DNA of 64,000 nucleotides from Qingshengfaniella alkalisoli (GTDB lineage Bacteria > Pseudomonadota > Alphaproteobacteria > Rhodobacterales > Rhodobacteraceae), in assembly GCF_007855645.1 (NCBI RefSeq), contig NZ_CP042264.1:62001-126000 (forward strand), read 5' to 3'. The notes below the pieces were generated by a model. It made no database searches and was not told where the DNA came from. It worked only from the letters and a program-made list of their open reading frames with translations. Below, in pieces: positions 1-8,916 of this stretch (within the stretch, counting starts at the first letter, position 1; the number at the start of each line of letters is the position of its first letter). The position numbers and the translations under genes are program-made.

Positions 1-230
1 GCGTTCATGATGTTCGCAGCGAAAATGAACAGCGGAACGGCCAGAGCGACGAAATTGCCGAATACACCGTTGAGTACGTTTTCAGCAGCCAAGCCCACAT
101 CGCGCCCGGACATCGCCAGATAGAATACGCTGGAAACGATCATCGAGATACCGAAGGGCAGTCCGGTTATCGTGATGCCCACCATGATGACGAGCATGAT
201 GATCAATGCGTGATCGGCCAAAAATTCCAT
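1..230 (-). CDS. TRAP transporter large permease (DctM family), N-terminal part only
   Basis: This is the start of the 12-helix-type large membrane subunit that moves the solute in a TRAP transporter. Only the first 76 codons lie in the window; the rest runs off the left edge. The reading begins MEFLADHALIIMLV and is strongly hydrophobic, with the GLPF and PLFIF stretches typical of DctM N-termini. The start codon lies 9 bases beyond the stop of the small permease, so the two are co-transcribed with the solute receptor in the order P-Q-M. Family assignment is firm; the substrate cannot be read from this fragment. Confidence 0.85.
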   Translation of the reverse strand, partial: MEFLADHALIIMLVIMVGITITGLPFGISMIVSSVFYLAMSGRDVGLAAENVLNGVFGNFVALAVPLFIFAANIMN

Positions 231-239
231 GTAGTTTTC

Positions 240-749
240 CTAAATCTGGCTGCGCCAGTCCGCCCCGAAAAGCTTGACCAGACGCCAGATGGCTTGAGCA
301 CTGAACCCCAGCAAGAACAGCAGGTAACATCCGTAAACGAAGTGCATCGGTATGCGTAGAACAGAACTTTTCTTGCGGGTCAGGAAGTCCAGGTAATCCC
401 ATGTATATGGGATCAGGATGAAGAATGCCGCGATCAGGGCGAGCATCGAAACTATACAGAATACCCGGCGCGCTTGCGGTGAAACCACGTCATAGATGAC
501 ATCGAAGGACACATGTTCCCTGATCGGCACATTGAACGCGGCTGCCCAGAACACCGCCCAAATGAAGGCAATCATCGTGAATTCTTCGGTCCACAGCAGC
601 GGTCGCTGCATGGCATATCGATAGAAAATCTGGATGATGAAGCCCGTGAAGGCGGACAGGAACAGTGCCGCGCCGACCGCATCGGCGCAGAAGCGTGCAA
701 CGGTCCCCACCTTGGCGAGAACCGTTTTGTTTCCGATGATCTCCGTCAT
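240..749 (-). CDS. TRAP transporter small permease (DctQ family)
   Basis: This is the small integral membrane subunit of a TRAP transporter, 169 residues with four predicted membrane helices (about residues 20-42, 58-78, 97-117 and 137-158). The FYRYAM and WTEEF patterns after helix 1 are characteristic of DctQ proteins. The start lies five bases after the stop of the solute receptor gene, with a GAGG ribosome site inside that gene's 3' end. It therefore belongs to a P-Q-M operon pointing left and should pair with the truncated DctM. Confidence 0.9.
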   Translation of the reverse strand: MTEIIGNKTVLAKVGTVARFCADAVGAALFLSAFTGFIIQIFYRYAMQRPLLWTEEFTMIAFIWAVFWAAAFNVPIREHVSFDVIYDVVSPQARRVFCIVSMLALIAAFFILIPYTWDYLDFLTRKKSSVLRIPMHFVYGCYLLFLLGFSAQAIWRLVKLFGADWRSQI

Positions 750-754
750 TTGCC

Positions 755-1744
755 TCAGTTTGCGGCCAGGTTATTGATCTGATCTACCCAGCCTTCGGGC
801 CAGTCGGCGGCACGGTCGGAATTCATGTAGAAATCCTGCACATGGCTACGGAAGGCATCGACATCGGGCGTTGTGACCTGAAGACCTTCGTCTTTGAAAA
901 ACTGAACAAGGCTTTCTTCGCCTTCGACGCGCTTTTCGTTATTCCAGTCGCATGCCGCTTTCGCAGCCGAGTTCACCGCAGCCTTCTGTTCGTCGGACAG
1001 CTCGTCCCAAACAAAGTTTCCGATAGCAAGGTTGATGCCGTCAACCAGGTGCGACGTCAGGGTAATCTGTTCGGTGACTTCATAGAATTTCGCGGCTTCG
1101 ACAGTCGGAAGCGGGTTGTCCTGTGCGTCGATCGTGCCGGTTTGCAGACCCAGATAGACCTCGCCAAAGGGCAGGGGCGTCGGGTTTGCGCCAAGTGCCT
1201 GGCCAAGGAACAACCAGGAATCCGAACTTGGCATCCGCAGCTTGATACCGGCCAGATCTTCGGGCGTCTGGATGTCTTGCGCCGAGCGAAGGTTCAGCTG
1301 GCGGGTACCAAGATAGCAAACGTCTAGCAGCTGGATGTCCATTTCTTCGGACACCTTTTGCTTGAACTCGGCGCCGATGTCGCTGTCGAAGAATGCGCGG
1401 TAGTGTTCCGGGCTCTGGAACAGATAGCCTGCAGTGAACAGCCCGTATTCGGGGATCGCGTCGGCGATCAGTTGGTAGGACACATAGGTCATTTCAGCAT
1501 TGCCGCGCTGAAGCGCGTCCAGATCGGCACCCTGACCGAACAGCGAACCCGAGTCGAATATCTGCACGTCGAATTGGTCGGGTGCTGCGGCTTCAAGTGA
1601 CTCCTTGAAAACGGTGAGCGCCTGCGTGTGCAGATCCGTCGAGACACTGGGAACCGTGATCTTGATTTCAACGGGTGATTGCGCTGTTGCCTGACCCGCC
1701 ACGGCGACGCTGCCCAACAAAATGGCTGTTGCTACTGACTTCAT
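755..1744 (-). CDS. TRAP transporter periplasmic solute-binding protein (DctP family)
   Basis: This is the periplasmic receptor of the TRAP system, 329 residues. A cleavable signal peptide ends near residue 22 (cleavage probably after GQATAQ). The core carries DctP family landmarks: an Arg in GIKLRMP, which in known members clamps the substrate carboxylate, followed by GEVYLGLQTG and the IDAQDNP segment. A strong GGGAGGA ribosome site precedes the ATG. The gene is divergent from the DapA-family gene at 1898, so both probably answer to the GntR regulator nearby. The carboxylate clamp implies an acidic ligand such as an acid sugar; this is inference. Confidence 0.92.
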   Translation of the reverse strand: MKSVATAILLGSVAVAGQATAQSPVEIKITVPSVSTDLHTQALTVFKESLEAAAPDQFDVQIFDSGSLFGQGADLDALQRGNAEMTYVSYQLIADAIPEYGLFTAGYLFQSPEHYRAFFDSDIGAEFKQKVSEEMDIQLLDVCYLGTRQLNLRSAQDIQTPEDLAGIKLRMPSSDSWLFLGQALGANPTPLPFGEVYLGLQTGTIDAQDNPLPTVEAAKFYEVTEQITLTSHLVDGINLAIGNFVWDELSDEQKAAVNSAAKAACDWNNEKRVEGEESLVQFFKDEGLQVTTPDVDAFRSHVQDFYMNSDRAADWPEGWVDQINNLAAN

Positions 1745-1825
1745 GTGTATCCTCCCGATACGCGATCTCTGGGAACTAAATGCCTTGATCGGCCGTCGTT
1801 ATCAACCTGTCAAACTTTATGTGTG

Positions 1826-1854
1826 TTGACAACTGATGTAAACACTTATTGTAT
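1826..1854 (+). promoter_or_regulatory. Putative promoter for the DapA-GntR-GH78 unit
   Basis: A TTGACA -35 box at 1826-1831 is followed after 17 bases by a weak -10 candidate (TTGTAT, 1849-1854), about 45 bases upstream of the chosen start codon. A GTGTT/AACAC inverted repeat (1823-1827 and 1841-1845) overlaps it and could be an operator. The opposite strand has its own TTGACA (1808-1813) facing the TRAP operon, so this intergenic region probably holds divergent promoters. Confidence 0.4.
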
Positions 1855-1897
1855 CAGTAAGACGATTATGGAAATCCACCAACGAAAGAAGACGTGT

Positions 1898-2794
1898 ATG
1901 CCCCGCAGCAGCGATTTGAACGGCGTGGTTTGTGCTTGCGTTACGCCGGTTACGAACGAGTATAAGATCGACGTAGAGCGGCTCGCGAAGCATGCGGAGG
2001 CGATGCTGGCGGCGGGTTGCGGCTTCGTGTCGCTATTTGGAACGACCGGAGAAGGTGCGTCATTCTCGTCACGCGAAAAATGCGCCGCGCTAGAGGCTCT
2101 GCGGAACCAAGGCGCTGACATGTCGCGGCATATCCCAGCGGTGATGGCTGCTTCGGTCGATGAGGCTGCAATGATGCTCGATCGTATCGACCAATTGGGA
2201 TGCCGGGCCGCGCTGATTATCCCGCCCTACTACTACAAGGCGGCCGACAATGCTGCCGTCGTGGATTTCTACGAGGCTGCGCTACGCTGTGCAGGGTCGC
2301 CGGACCTGCAGGTGATCCTTTACAACTTCCCTTTCTTTAGTGGCGTCACATTCGATCCAGCTCTTGTGCAGGCGATGATCGACCGGCTGGGGTCGCAGAT
2401 CGTCGGAATCAAGGATTCCACCGGCGATCTGGACGCGGGAAAACGTCTGATTTCGGAGTTTCCGAACCTCGCGATTTTCACGGGCGATGATCGCATCTTG
2501 CCTGCCATGGTTGAGGCTGGCGGCGCGGGAATGATCGGGGGGATGATCAACCCCTACCCGGATGACGCGTTGAAATTATATAAAGGCCCTGTCACCGATG
2601 AAATGGCAGCCGTCGCAAAGCGCAGGATTGAAGCTGTGGACGTCAATGGTGGGCTCAGCGTATTGAAGGCAATGCTTGCCATGAAGCTGGGTGATCCGGA
2701 TTGGGCACGGTGTGCCCCACCACTTCGGGCCGCGAGCGAGGAAACCTTGGCCGCCGTCGCGGATGCGATAGCGCCTGACAGGATAGGACACTGA
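1898..2794 (+). CDS. DHDPS/NAL (DapA) family class I lyase or aldolase
   Basis: This is a TIM-barrel Schiff-base aldolase of the DapA/NanA superfamily, 298 residues. Seen directly: GTTGEG near residues 48-53 (carboxylate-binding loop), the YNFP tyrosine at 142 and the Schiff-base lysine at 172 in GIKDST. These show a 2-oxo acid substrate, but they do not separate dihydrodipicolinate synthase from catabolic members such as N-acetylneuraminate lyase or 2-keto-3-deoxy-sugar-acid aldolases/dehydratases. I chose the start at 1898 because GAAAGAAGA lies just upstream and family length fits; the frame is open to 1745 and ATG at 1868 is possible. The neighbouring rhamnosidase and acid-type TRAP system point to a catabolic role. 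Confidence 0.85.
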   Translation: MPRSSDLNGVVCACVTPVTNEYKIDVERLAKHAEAMLAAGCGFVSLFGTTGEGASFSSREKCAALEALRNQGADMSRHIPAVMAASVDEAAMMLDRIDQLGCRAALIIPPYYYKAADNAAVVDFYEAALRCAGSPDLQVILYNFPFFSGVTFDPALVQAMIDRLGSQIVGIKDSTGDLDAGKRLISEFPNLAIFTGDDRILPAMVEAGGAGMIGGMINPYPDDALKLYKGPVTDEMAAVAKRRIEAVDVNGGLSVLKAMLAMKLGDPDWARCAPPLRAASEETLAAVADAIAPDRIGH

Positions 2795-2802
2795 ACGCAT
2801 CC

Positions 2803-3474
2803 ATGGCTGAACCGGGAAGCAAGAACCGCGCCGCTCCGAGCGTCCGACAAACCGCCTATGAACTTTTCCAGCGGGCACTTCTGTCTGGGCGCCTGCGGCC
2901 AGGACAGATGGTTAGTCAGCGTGAGCTCGTCGAATTGATGAATCTGTCGGTGGGTGCGCTGCGCGAGCTTCTGCCGCGCCTTGAATCCGAAGGCCTGATC
3001 GTAGTGCAGCCGCAGCGCGGAATCCTGATCCCCGCCATCGATCTTCCGATGATCCGCGATACGTTCCAGATGCGCATGGCGCTGGAGCGAGAGGCGGTGA
3101 TTTCAGCCATTCGGGACATGCCCGACGATACGCTGGATGCTCAGCGCAAGCTTCATGTCGGCATGATCGAAAGAGTCGCGCTGGCCCCTGATCCCGAGCT
3201 GTTGCGTGAAGGACAGGAAATCGACAGCGGGTTTCATCTGTTGCTGGTGCGCAATTCGGGCAATGTTTTGCTGCAGCAGGCCTATAACCTGAACGCCATC
3301 CGCATGCGCTTGATCAAGCTGGACAGGATCACATTGACCGAGCGTATCCTGCCTGATGCCTTTGGCGACCATCTGCTGGTGATCGACGCGATCCGAGCGC
3401 GTGACAAGCAAGCCGCCATCGATGCGATGGACGCACATATTTTTAATGCCCGCGAACGGGCGCTTCAGCTTTAA
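2803..3474 (+). CDS. GntR family transcriptional regulator, FCD (FadR) subfamily
   Basis: This is a 223-residue DNA-binding regulator. The N-terminal 75 residues form the GntR winged helix (SQRELVELMNLSVGALRELL followed by a GLI/QPQRG wing). The remaining roughly 140 residues are the all-helical FCD ligand domain, which in characterised relatives binds small carboxylates, often with a metal. The gene starts nine bases after the DapA-family gene and ends one base before the rhamnosidase start, so it is inside the operon it probably controls. Its effector is likely a pathway intermediate; this is inference. Confidence 0.9.
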   Translation: MAEPGSKNRAAPSVRQTAYELFQRALLSGRLRPGQMVSQRELVELMNLSVGALRELLPRLESEGLIVVQPQRGILIPAIDLPMIRDTFQMRMALEREAVISAIRDMPDDTLDAQRKLHVGMIERVALAPDPELLREGQEIDSGFHLLLVRNSGNVLLQQAYNLNAIRMRLIKLDRITLTERILPDAFGDHLLVIDAIRARDKQAAIDAMDAHIFNARERALQL

Positions 3475-3475
3475 C

Positions 3476-6148
3476 ATGACCGAAATTGAACGACTGCGAC
3501 CGGTTTGCCCGAGTTGTGATTTTCTGAACCTGCCGTCGGGGTTGAACTCCGATAACCCGGTTTTCCGCTGGGCTCTTGAGGGATCCGCTGAAGGACAGCA
3601 GGCGGCACGCATCCTTATCGCCGCGACCGATGCAGATGTGCGCGCCAAAACCCCGTCTGTCTGGGACAGCGGACAACGGAATACTGGCCGAACGGAGATT
3701 ATCTATGACGGCCCGCCAATGTCGCGCGACAAGCTGTACTGGTGGACGGTGCAGCTTTGGGATGAAGTCGGCAATGTTTCTGAACTCGCACGGCCCGCAA
3801 GTTTCTTTACCGGATTGCGCAGCAACGGGTTTGATGCGGATTGGATTGCGCGCTACTTCGTGCTTCCTGCCGGGCGGGAGGTTCCGCAAACCGGCAGCTA
3901 CGACAATCGCTTTCAGGCGCGACCTGCGGATTATGTTCGCAAGGAGGTGGCGGTTCGGGAACGGCTGCTGCGCGCGACAGCATACGTTACGGCGCTTGGA
4001 TTGTACGAATTCCACGTTAATGGAGTTCGGGTCGGTCAGGATATCATGGCGCCCGGTTGGACAGATTATCACACGCGCGTTGAATACCAGACCCATGACA
4101 TCACGGATCTTCTGAAGCAGGGCCAGAATTGCATCGGCGCGATACTTGGAGAAGGCTGGTATAGCGGTCGGGTTGGGCACAACCAACGTCGTGCGGGAAA
4201 TCACTATGGCGGGCGCCCTGCGTTTTTGTGCCAGCTTCATCTTGAGTACGCGGACGGGCAGATCGATAAGATCTTGAGCGATGATAGCTGGCAGACCCGG
4301 CAGGGCCCTATCCTGTACAGCGATTTCCTGGCGGGCGAGGCGTATGACGCGCGACGTGAGATTGATGGATGGTGCGACATTGGCCACGATACAACGCACT
4401 GGCAGCCTGTCGAGGCCTTCATTCCGGAACATGGCCGGCCTCAGCTTGATGCAGCCCGGGTCCAGCCGGTGCGCGAAACGGTCCGCTTTCCAGCCAAGTA
4501 TTTGCATGATTGTGAAGCGGAGCACATCTTCGATTTGAGCCGCAATATTGCTGGCTACATGGAAATGGCCTGCGATGCGCCTGCTGGAACCGTTTTCCGA
4601 TTGCGGCATGCGGAGCGTCTGGACGATCAGGGAAAGCTTTATACCGATAACCTGCGCTATGCGGTGTCTGAGGACATCTACATTGCGGCAGGGCAGGGGC
4701 GCGAGGTTTTCAAGCCTCGGTTCACATTCCACGGGTTTCAATATGTCGGGTTGACCATCGAGGCGCCAGATGGGGCGGCCGTTACATTGCCCGAGCTAAC
4801 CGGCATTGCCATCCATTCCGATTGCCCGATCACCGGTCAAATAGAAACCGGCCATGCAGCGCTTAATCAGTTGATTTCAAACATTGAATGGAGCCAGCGC
4901 GACAATTTCCTGTCTGTTCCCACCGATTGTCCACAACGTGACGAGCGATACGGGTGGTCGGCTGACGCCCAAGTGTTCTGGAAAACAGCGGGGTACATGA
5001 TGGATGTATCCGCCTTTTTCGCAAAGTGGATGCAGGATCTGGCAGACGGGCAAACGAATGATGGGGCATTCCCGGATGTAGCGCCCACCAAGCCGCTCAA
5101 CCCCTACCGCCTGACCCCACAACCGGGTGCTCCTGGTTGGGGAGACGGCCCCATCATCATGGCGTGGTATCATCATCTGCGCTACGATGACGCTGGGTTG
5201 CTGCGCACATTCTGGCCGAATTTCGTCGCTTGGATGGACTACATCGAGGCCGCGAATCCCGAGGGTATCCGGTGCAACCGAGTGAACAACAATTATGGTG
5301 ATTGGCTTCACGTTGGCCCGCCAACGGATAGGGCGCTCGTGGCCACGGCCTACTGGATTCATCTTGCGGATTTGATGAGGTCAATTGCAGGGGTGATCGG
5401 TGAGGCAGTGGATCGCTGGGAGCAACTGGCATTCGAACTGCGTGCCGCGTTTCGGCGCGAATACGTTTCCAGTGACGGCAGGTTGAAGAGCGACACCCAA
5501 ACAGCCTATCTGTTGGCGCTGGATTTCGATCTGTTGCCCGATCAAGGCCGGCTGGTTGCGCGTCAGCGACTGGAGGAATTGTTTGCCGATGCGGACTGGC
5601 ATCTTCAAACGGGTTTTCTGGGCGTCAGGCATGTCTGTCCGGTCATCGCGGATCATGTGTCACCCGAACGCGCAGTTGATTTGCTCCTGAAAGACAGCTA
5701 CCCGTCATGGTTGTTTTCAGTAAGGCACGGTGCGACATCAATTTGGGAACGGTGGGACGGCTGGACCCCTGAGCAAGGCTTTCAAAGTGCCGCAATGAAT
5801 TCTTTCAACCATTATGCGTATGGCGCGGTGGGGGAATGGATCTGGTCGCGGCTTGCCGGAATAGACTGGAATACCTCGAAAGCGGGTTATCGTCTTCTGT
5901 CCATGCGCCCGGTATTTGACACTCGTATAGGGTATGTCACGGCAAAATACAGTTCGCGTTCCGGTGACATCGTGTCTTGCTGGAAGTTGGAGGACGGCAA
6001 AGGAAGTTGGACGGTAGAGTTGCCGCCAAATGTATCTGCCAATGTTGAACTGCAGCAGAACATTCGCAACATCATGGTTGACGGTGAAAAATCGTCTAAT
6101 CGCTTTCAAATGAAGGCAGGGGTGCACCAAGTCATCTTCCAGCTATGA
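3476..6148 (+). CDS. Alpha-L-rhamnosidase, glycoside hydrolase family 78
   Basis: This 890-residue enzyme hydrolyses terminal alpha-L-rhamnosyl linkages with inversion. N-terminal beta-sandwich and carbohydrate-binding regions (about 1-420) lead into an (alpha/alpha)6 catalytic barrel. The acidic cluster DCPQRDERYGW at 484-494 with Asp497, and the SIWERW motif with Glu758, match the catalytic acid/base region of GH78. A C-terminal beta domain follows. I used the ATG at 3476, one base after the regulator's stop; the frame is open upstream to 3401 but that overlaps the regulator. There is no signal peptide, so it acts in the cytoplasm on an imported rhamnoside. Confidence 0.92.
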   Translation: MTEIERLRPVCPSCDFLNLPSGLNSDNPVFRWALEGSAEGQQAARILIAATDADVRAKTPSVWDSGQRNTGRTEIIYDGPPMSRDKLYWWTVQLWDEVGNVSELARPASFFTGLRSNGFDADWIARYFVLPAGREVPQTGSYDNRFQARPADYVRKEVAVRERLLRATAYVTALGLYEFHVNGVRVGQDIMAPGWTDYHTRVEYQTHDITDLLKQGQNCIGAILGEGWYSGRVGHNQRRAGNHYGGRPAFLCQLHLEYADGQIDKILSDDSWQTRQGPILYSDFLAGEAYDARREIDGWCDIGHDTTHWQPVEAFIPEHGRPQLDAARVQPVRETVRFPAKYLHDCEAEHIFDLSRNIAGYMEMACDAPAGTVFRLRHAERLDDQGKLYTDNLRYAVSEDIYIAAGQGREVFKPRFTFHGFQYVGLTIEAPDGAAVTLPELTGIAIHSDCPITGQIETGHAALNQLISNIEWSQRDNFLSVPTDCPQRDERYGWSADAQVFWKTAGYMMDVSAFFAKWMQDLADGQTNDGAFPDVAPTKPLNPYRLTPQPGAPGWGDGPIIMAWYHHLRYDDAGLLRTFWPNFVAWMDYIEAANPEGIRCNRVNNNYGDWLHVGPPTDRALVATAYWIHLADLMRSIAGVIGEAVDRWEQLAFELRAAFRREYVSSDGRLKSDTQTAYLLALDFDLLPDQGRLVARQRLEELFADADWHLQTGFLGVRHVCPVIADHVSPERAVDLLLKDSYPSWLFSVRHGATSIWERWDGWTPEQGFQSAAMNSFNHYAYGAVGEWIWSRLAGIDWNTSKAGYRLLSMRPVFDTRIGYVTAKYSSRSGDIVSCWKLEDGKGSWTVELPPNVSANVELQQNIRNIMVDGEKSSNRFQMKAGVHQVIFQL

Positions 6149-6178
6149 GTCCATATTGTGGAAGAACCTTGATAGAAC

Positions 6179-6211
6179 AAATGCGCCGGAGGTAAACTTC
6201 CCGGCGCATTT
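6179..6211. terminator. Bidirectional hairpin terminator between convergent genes
   Basis: An 11-bp perfect inverted repeat (6179-6189 and 6201-6211, arms AAATGCGCCGG and CCGGCGCATTT, 11-base loop) lies between the ends of the rhamnosidase and the second TRAP receptor. A/T runs at the outer ends give either strand a short T stretch at the base of the stem, so it can stop transcription from both sides. Confidence 0.75.
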
Positions 6212-6218
6212 GAGTTAC

Positions 6219-7307
6219 TTAGATCTTGAAGTATTTGGCGCGCGCGTTGACGAATGCACCATCCGTTGATTCAGACCGTGCGCGCATGATGTTCAGAGCT
6301 TCGATGAAGCTATCGGTCGTCTTCTTGGTTAGCGGATCATCGGAATCGCGCAGCTCCTGCATGATCTCCGTCGCCGCAGTCGCACCTGCCTCGACGATTT
6401 CTTCGGGGAATTGTTGGACGTTCACACCGTGTTCGTTGATCAGCGTTTGCAGGGCGCGTGGGTCATTGGCGTAGAAATCACAGGCAACCTGATCGTACTC
6501 GGCCTGCGATACGTCACGAATGATCGCCTGCAGATCGTCGGGCAGCTCCTGATACTTCGCCTTGTCGACGACAAGCTCGGTGGCCAGGCCTGGCTCTACG
6601 AAGCTTGGGAAGTAATAGTTCTTGGCAACTTGATAGAAGCCGAGCGCAAGGTCATTATACGGACCAACGAATTCAGCAGCATCAAGCGTGCCGGACTGCA
6701 GGGCCTGGAAAATCTCGCCTGCCGCCATGTTGGTCACGGTTGCGCCAAGTTTTTCCCAGACGCGACCACCCAGACCTGGCGTACGGAAGCGCAAGCCTTC
6801 TACGTCAGCTAGACCATTCAAAGGTTCACGGAACCAGCCACCTGCTTGCGTGCCGGTGTCGCCGGACAGGAAGCCTTGAACGCCGAACTGATCGTAAATC
6901 TCGTCCCAGATTTCCTGACCGCCCATGAAGCGAACCCAGGATGCCAGCTCACGCGAGGTCATGCCGTAAGGGACGCCAGTGAAGAAGGATAGCGCCGGGC
7001 TCTTGTTCTGCCAGTAGTAGGCCGCACTGTGGCTCATTTCTGCGGTGCCGTCGATTACCGCATCAAGGGCCTGAAGCGGAGGAACGAGTTCGCCGGCAGA
7101 GAACACCTGAACCGTCAGACGTCCGCCAGACGCTGCGGTGATACGGTCGGCCATGCGCTGCGCGCCAACACCCAGACCGGGGAAGTTTTTCGGCCAGGTC
7201 GTAACCATGCGCCACGTGATGTTACCCTGCGCGATGGCAGGTGTCGAAAGAGCCGCGGCGGACGCGCCTGCTAGCCCGGCTTTTGTGATAAATGAACGGC
7301 GATCCAT
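6219..7307 (-). CDS. TRAP transporter solute-binding protein with Tat signal peptide
   Basis: This is a periplasmic TRAP receptor of 362 residues. It begins MDRRSFITKAG, a twin-arginine export signal ending near AIAQ (residue 27), so it is probably folded before export. The opening ITWRMVTTWPKN and the length resemble the TakP-like group of receptors known to bind 2-oxo acids or related monocarboxylates; ligand assignment here is by family resemblance only. A GGGAGGA site precedes the ATG at 7307; upstream in-frame codons reach 7349 but lack a ribosome site. It is the last gene of a Q-M-P operon transcribed leftwards, separated from DctM by about 220 bases. Confidence 0.9.
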   Translation of the reverse strand: MDRRSFITKAGLAGASAAALSTPAIAQGNITWRMVTTWPKNFPGLGVGAQRMADRITAASGGRLTVQVFSAGELVPPLQALDAVIDGTAEMSHSAAYYWQNKSPALSFFTGVPYGMTSRELASWVRFMGGQEIWDEIYDQFGVQGFLSGDTGTQAGGWFREPLNGLADVEGLRFRTPGLGGRVWEKLGATVTNMAAGEIFQALQSGTLDAAEFVGPYNDLALGFYQVAKNYYFPSFVEPGLATELVVDKAKYQELPDDLQAIIRDVSQAEYDQVACDFYANDPRALQTLINEHGVNVQQFPEEIVEAGATAATEIMQELRDSDDPLTKKTTDSFIEALNIMRARSESTDGAFVNARAKYFKI

Positions 7308-7530
7308 ATGATCCTCCCGAAATTCGGATGCGCTGCAAATACGGTGCAAGGAAGACTCCCTTGCTGCCAGTAGGCGGACATAATCACCAGCGAATTAAAA
7401 TGTCCATGTGACGGGATATAATTTGTCTGTCCCCTTACGGAAGGTCTCCCGGGCGCAACTTTCCTGCGTTCCGACAGTAATTTACGTCGCAGCGTAGTTC
7501 ACCATGCGGACCCGGCCATGGAGGGCTTGT

Positions 7531-8916
7531 TCAAACGAATTGTGGCAGCCAGGTCGCGATCTGTGGGAACACGAACAACAGCGCGATAGTCAACATCTGA
7601 AGGCCCACGAAGGGAATGACGCCCTTGTAGATTACCGAGGTCGGCATCGCTTCGGGAGCAACACCTCGCAGATAGAACAGCGCGAAGCCAAACGGAGGTG
7701 TCAGGAAGCTGGTTTGCAGGTTGACGCCTACCAACACACCCAGCCAGACAGGATCGACATCCAGCGCCAGAAGGATCGGTGCGGTGATCGGAATCACGAT
7801 GAAGATGATTTCGAACGTATCCAGAATGAAACCCAGCAGGAACATGATCGCCATGACGACGAGGACCGCCATCACTGTTGCGCCCGGCAGGTTGGTCAGG
7901 AATTCATGCACCAGATTGTCGCCGCCCATCATGCGGAATACGATCGAAAAGACCGATGCGCCGAACAGGATGATGAAGACCATGCAAGTGATGGAGGCAG
8001 TGCTGATCATCGTTTCTTTCAGCACTTTGAAGGACAGTCTCAGGCGTGTGGCTGCAAGGATCATGGCACCTACTGCGCCGACGGAAGCGGCTTCGGTCGG
8101 TGTGGCGATGCCGCCCAGGATCGAGCCGAGCACAGCCATGATCAGCAGAAGCGGCGGCACCATCGCGACGCACACTTCCCGCAGCAGGTCTTTCTTCTCA
8201 TCCGCCGGAACGGGTGTGGCAGGGCAGGATTCCGGGTCCGTGATCGCCTTGAAGACGACATATGCCATGTAGATGCCAACAAGCAGCAGGCCCGGCAGCA
8301 ATGCGCCGGCGAAGAGGTCCCCGACCGAAACAGGAACGGGGGCGAAGTTGCCCTTTTCCATTTGCACCTGCGCATTGATACCGGACAGCATGTCACCCAT
8401 GAAGATCAGCACCGTCGACGGCGGCACGATCTGACCCAGCGTGCCCGAGGCGCAGATTACACCGGAGGCCAGCTTCGGATCATACCCTGCGCGGATCATG
8501 GCGGGCAACGAAATCAGGCCCATCGTCACGACGGTCGCGCCGACGACGCCGGTAGACGCGGCAAGCATTGCGCCGACGATAATGACGGAAAGTCCCAAAC
8601 CGCCGCGCATATTGCCAAACAGCTTTCCCATCGTCAGAAGCAATTGTTCCGCGATCTGGGAACGTTCCAGCATCACACCCATAAAGATGAACAGTGGTAC
8701 GGCCACCAGCACCTCGTTGGTCATATAGCCGATATAGCGGTTTGGCAGCGATCCGAAGTTCGAAGGGTCGAACACGCCAAAATGCATGCCTACGGCACCG
8801 AACAGAAGCGACGTGCCTGCCAGTGTAAAGGCAACGGGGAACCCGAGCAGGAGGAATCCGATGATCCCAAAAAACATCGTTCCGGCGAGGATCTCACCGA
8901 GCAAAACAGGATCCAT
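7531..8916 (-). CDS. TRAP transporter large permease (DctM family)
   Basis: This is the large, ion-coupled membrane subunit, 461 residues and about 12-13 helices. DctM landmarks include PLFIFMGVMLERS, GAMLAASTGVVGATV and the C-terminal PVWLGVLVGVNLQTSFLTPP segment. Its start overlaps the stop of the small permease by one base (TGATG), so the two are translationally coupled. With the 191-residue DctQ and the Tat-exported receptor it forms a complete transporter. A very long open frame on the opposite strand is a codon-bias shadow. Confidence 0.95.
   Translation of the reverse strand: MDPVLLGEILAGTMFFGIIGFLLLGFPVAFTLAGTSLLFGAVGMHFGVFDPSNFGSLPNRYIGYMTNEVLVAVPLFIFMGVMLERSQIAEQLLLTMGKLFGNMRGGLGLSVIIVGAMLAASTGVVGATVVTMGLISLPAMIRAGYDPKLASGVICASGTLGQIVPPSTVLIFMGDMLSGINAQVQMEKGNFAPVPVSVGDLFAGALLPGLLLVGIYMAYVVFKAITDPESCPATPVPADEKKDLLREVCVAMVPPLLLIMAVLGSILGGIATPTEAASVGAVGAMILAATRLRLSFKVLKETMISTASITCMVFIILFGASVFSIVFRMMGGDNLVHEFLTNLPGATVMAVLVVMAIMFLLGFILDTFEIIFIVIPITAPILLALDVDPVWLGVLVGVNLQTSFLTPPFGFALFYLRGVAPEAMPTSVIYKGVIPFVGLQMLTIALLFVFPQIATWLPQFV

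Noticed and set aside
3443-4741. Open frame of 432 codons on the - strand
   Set aside because: It is opposite the GH78 rhamnosidase and has no domain character.
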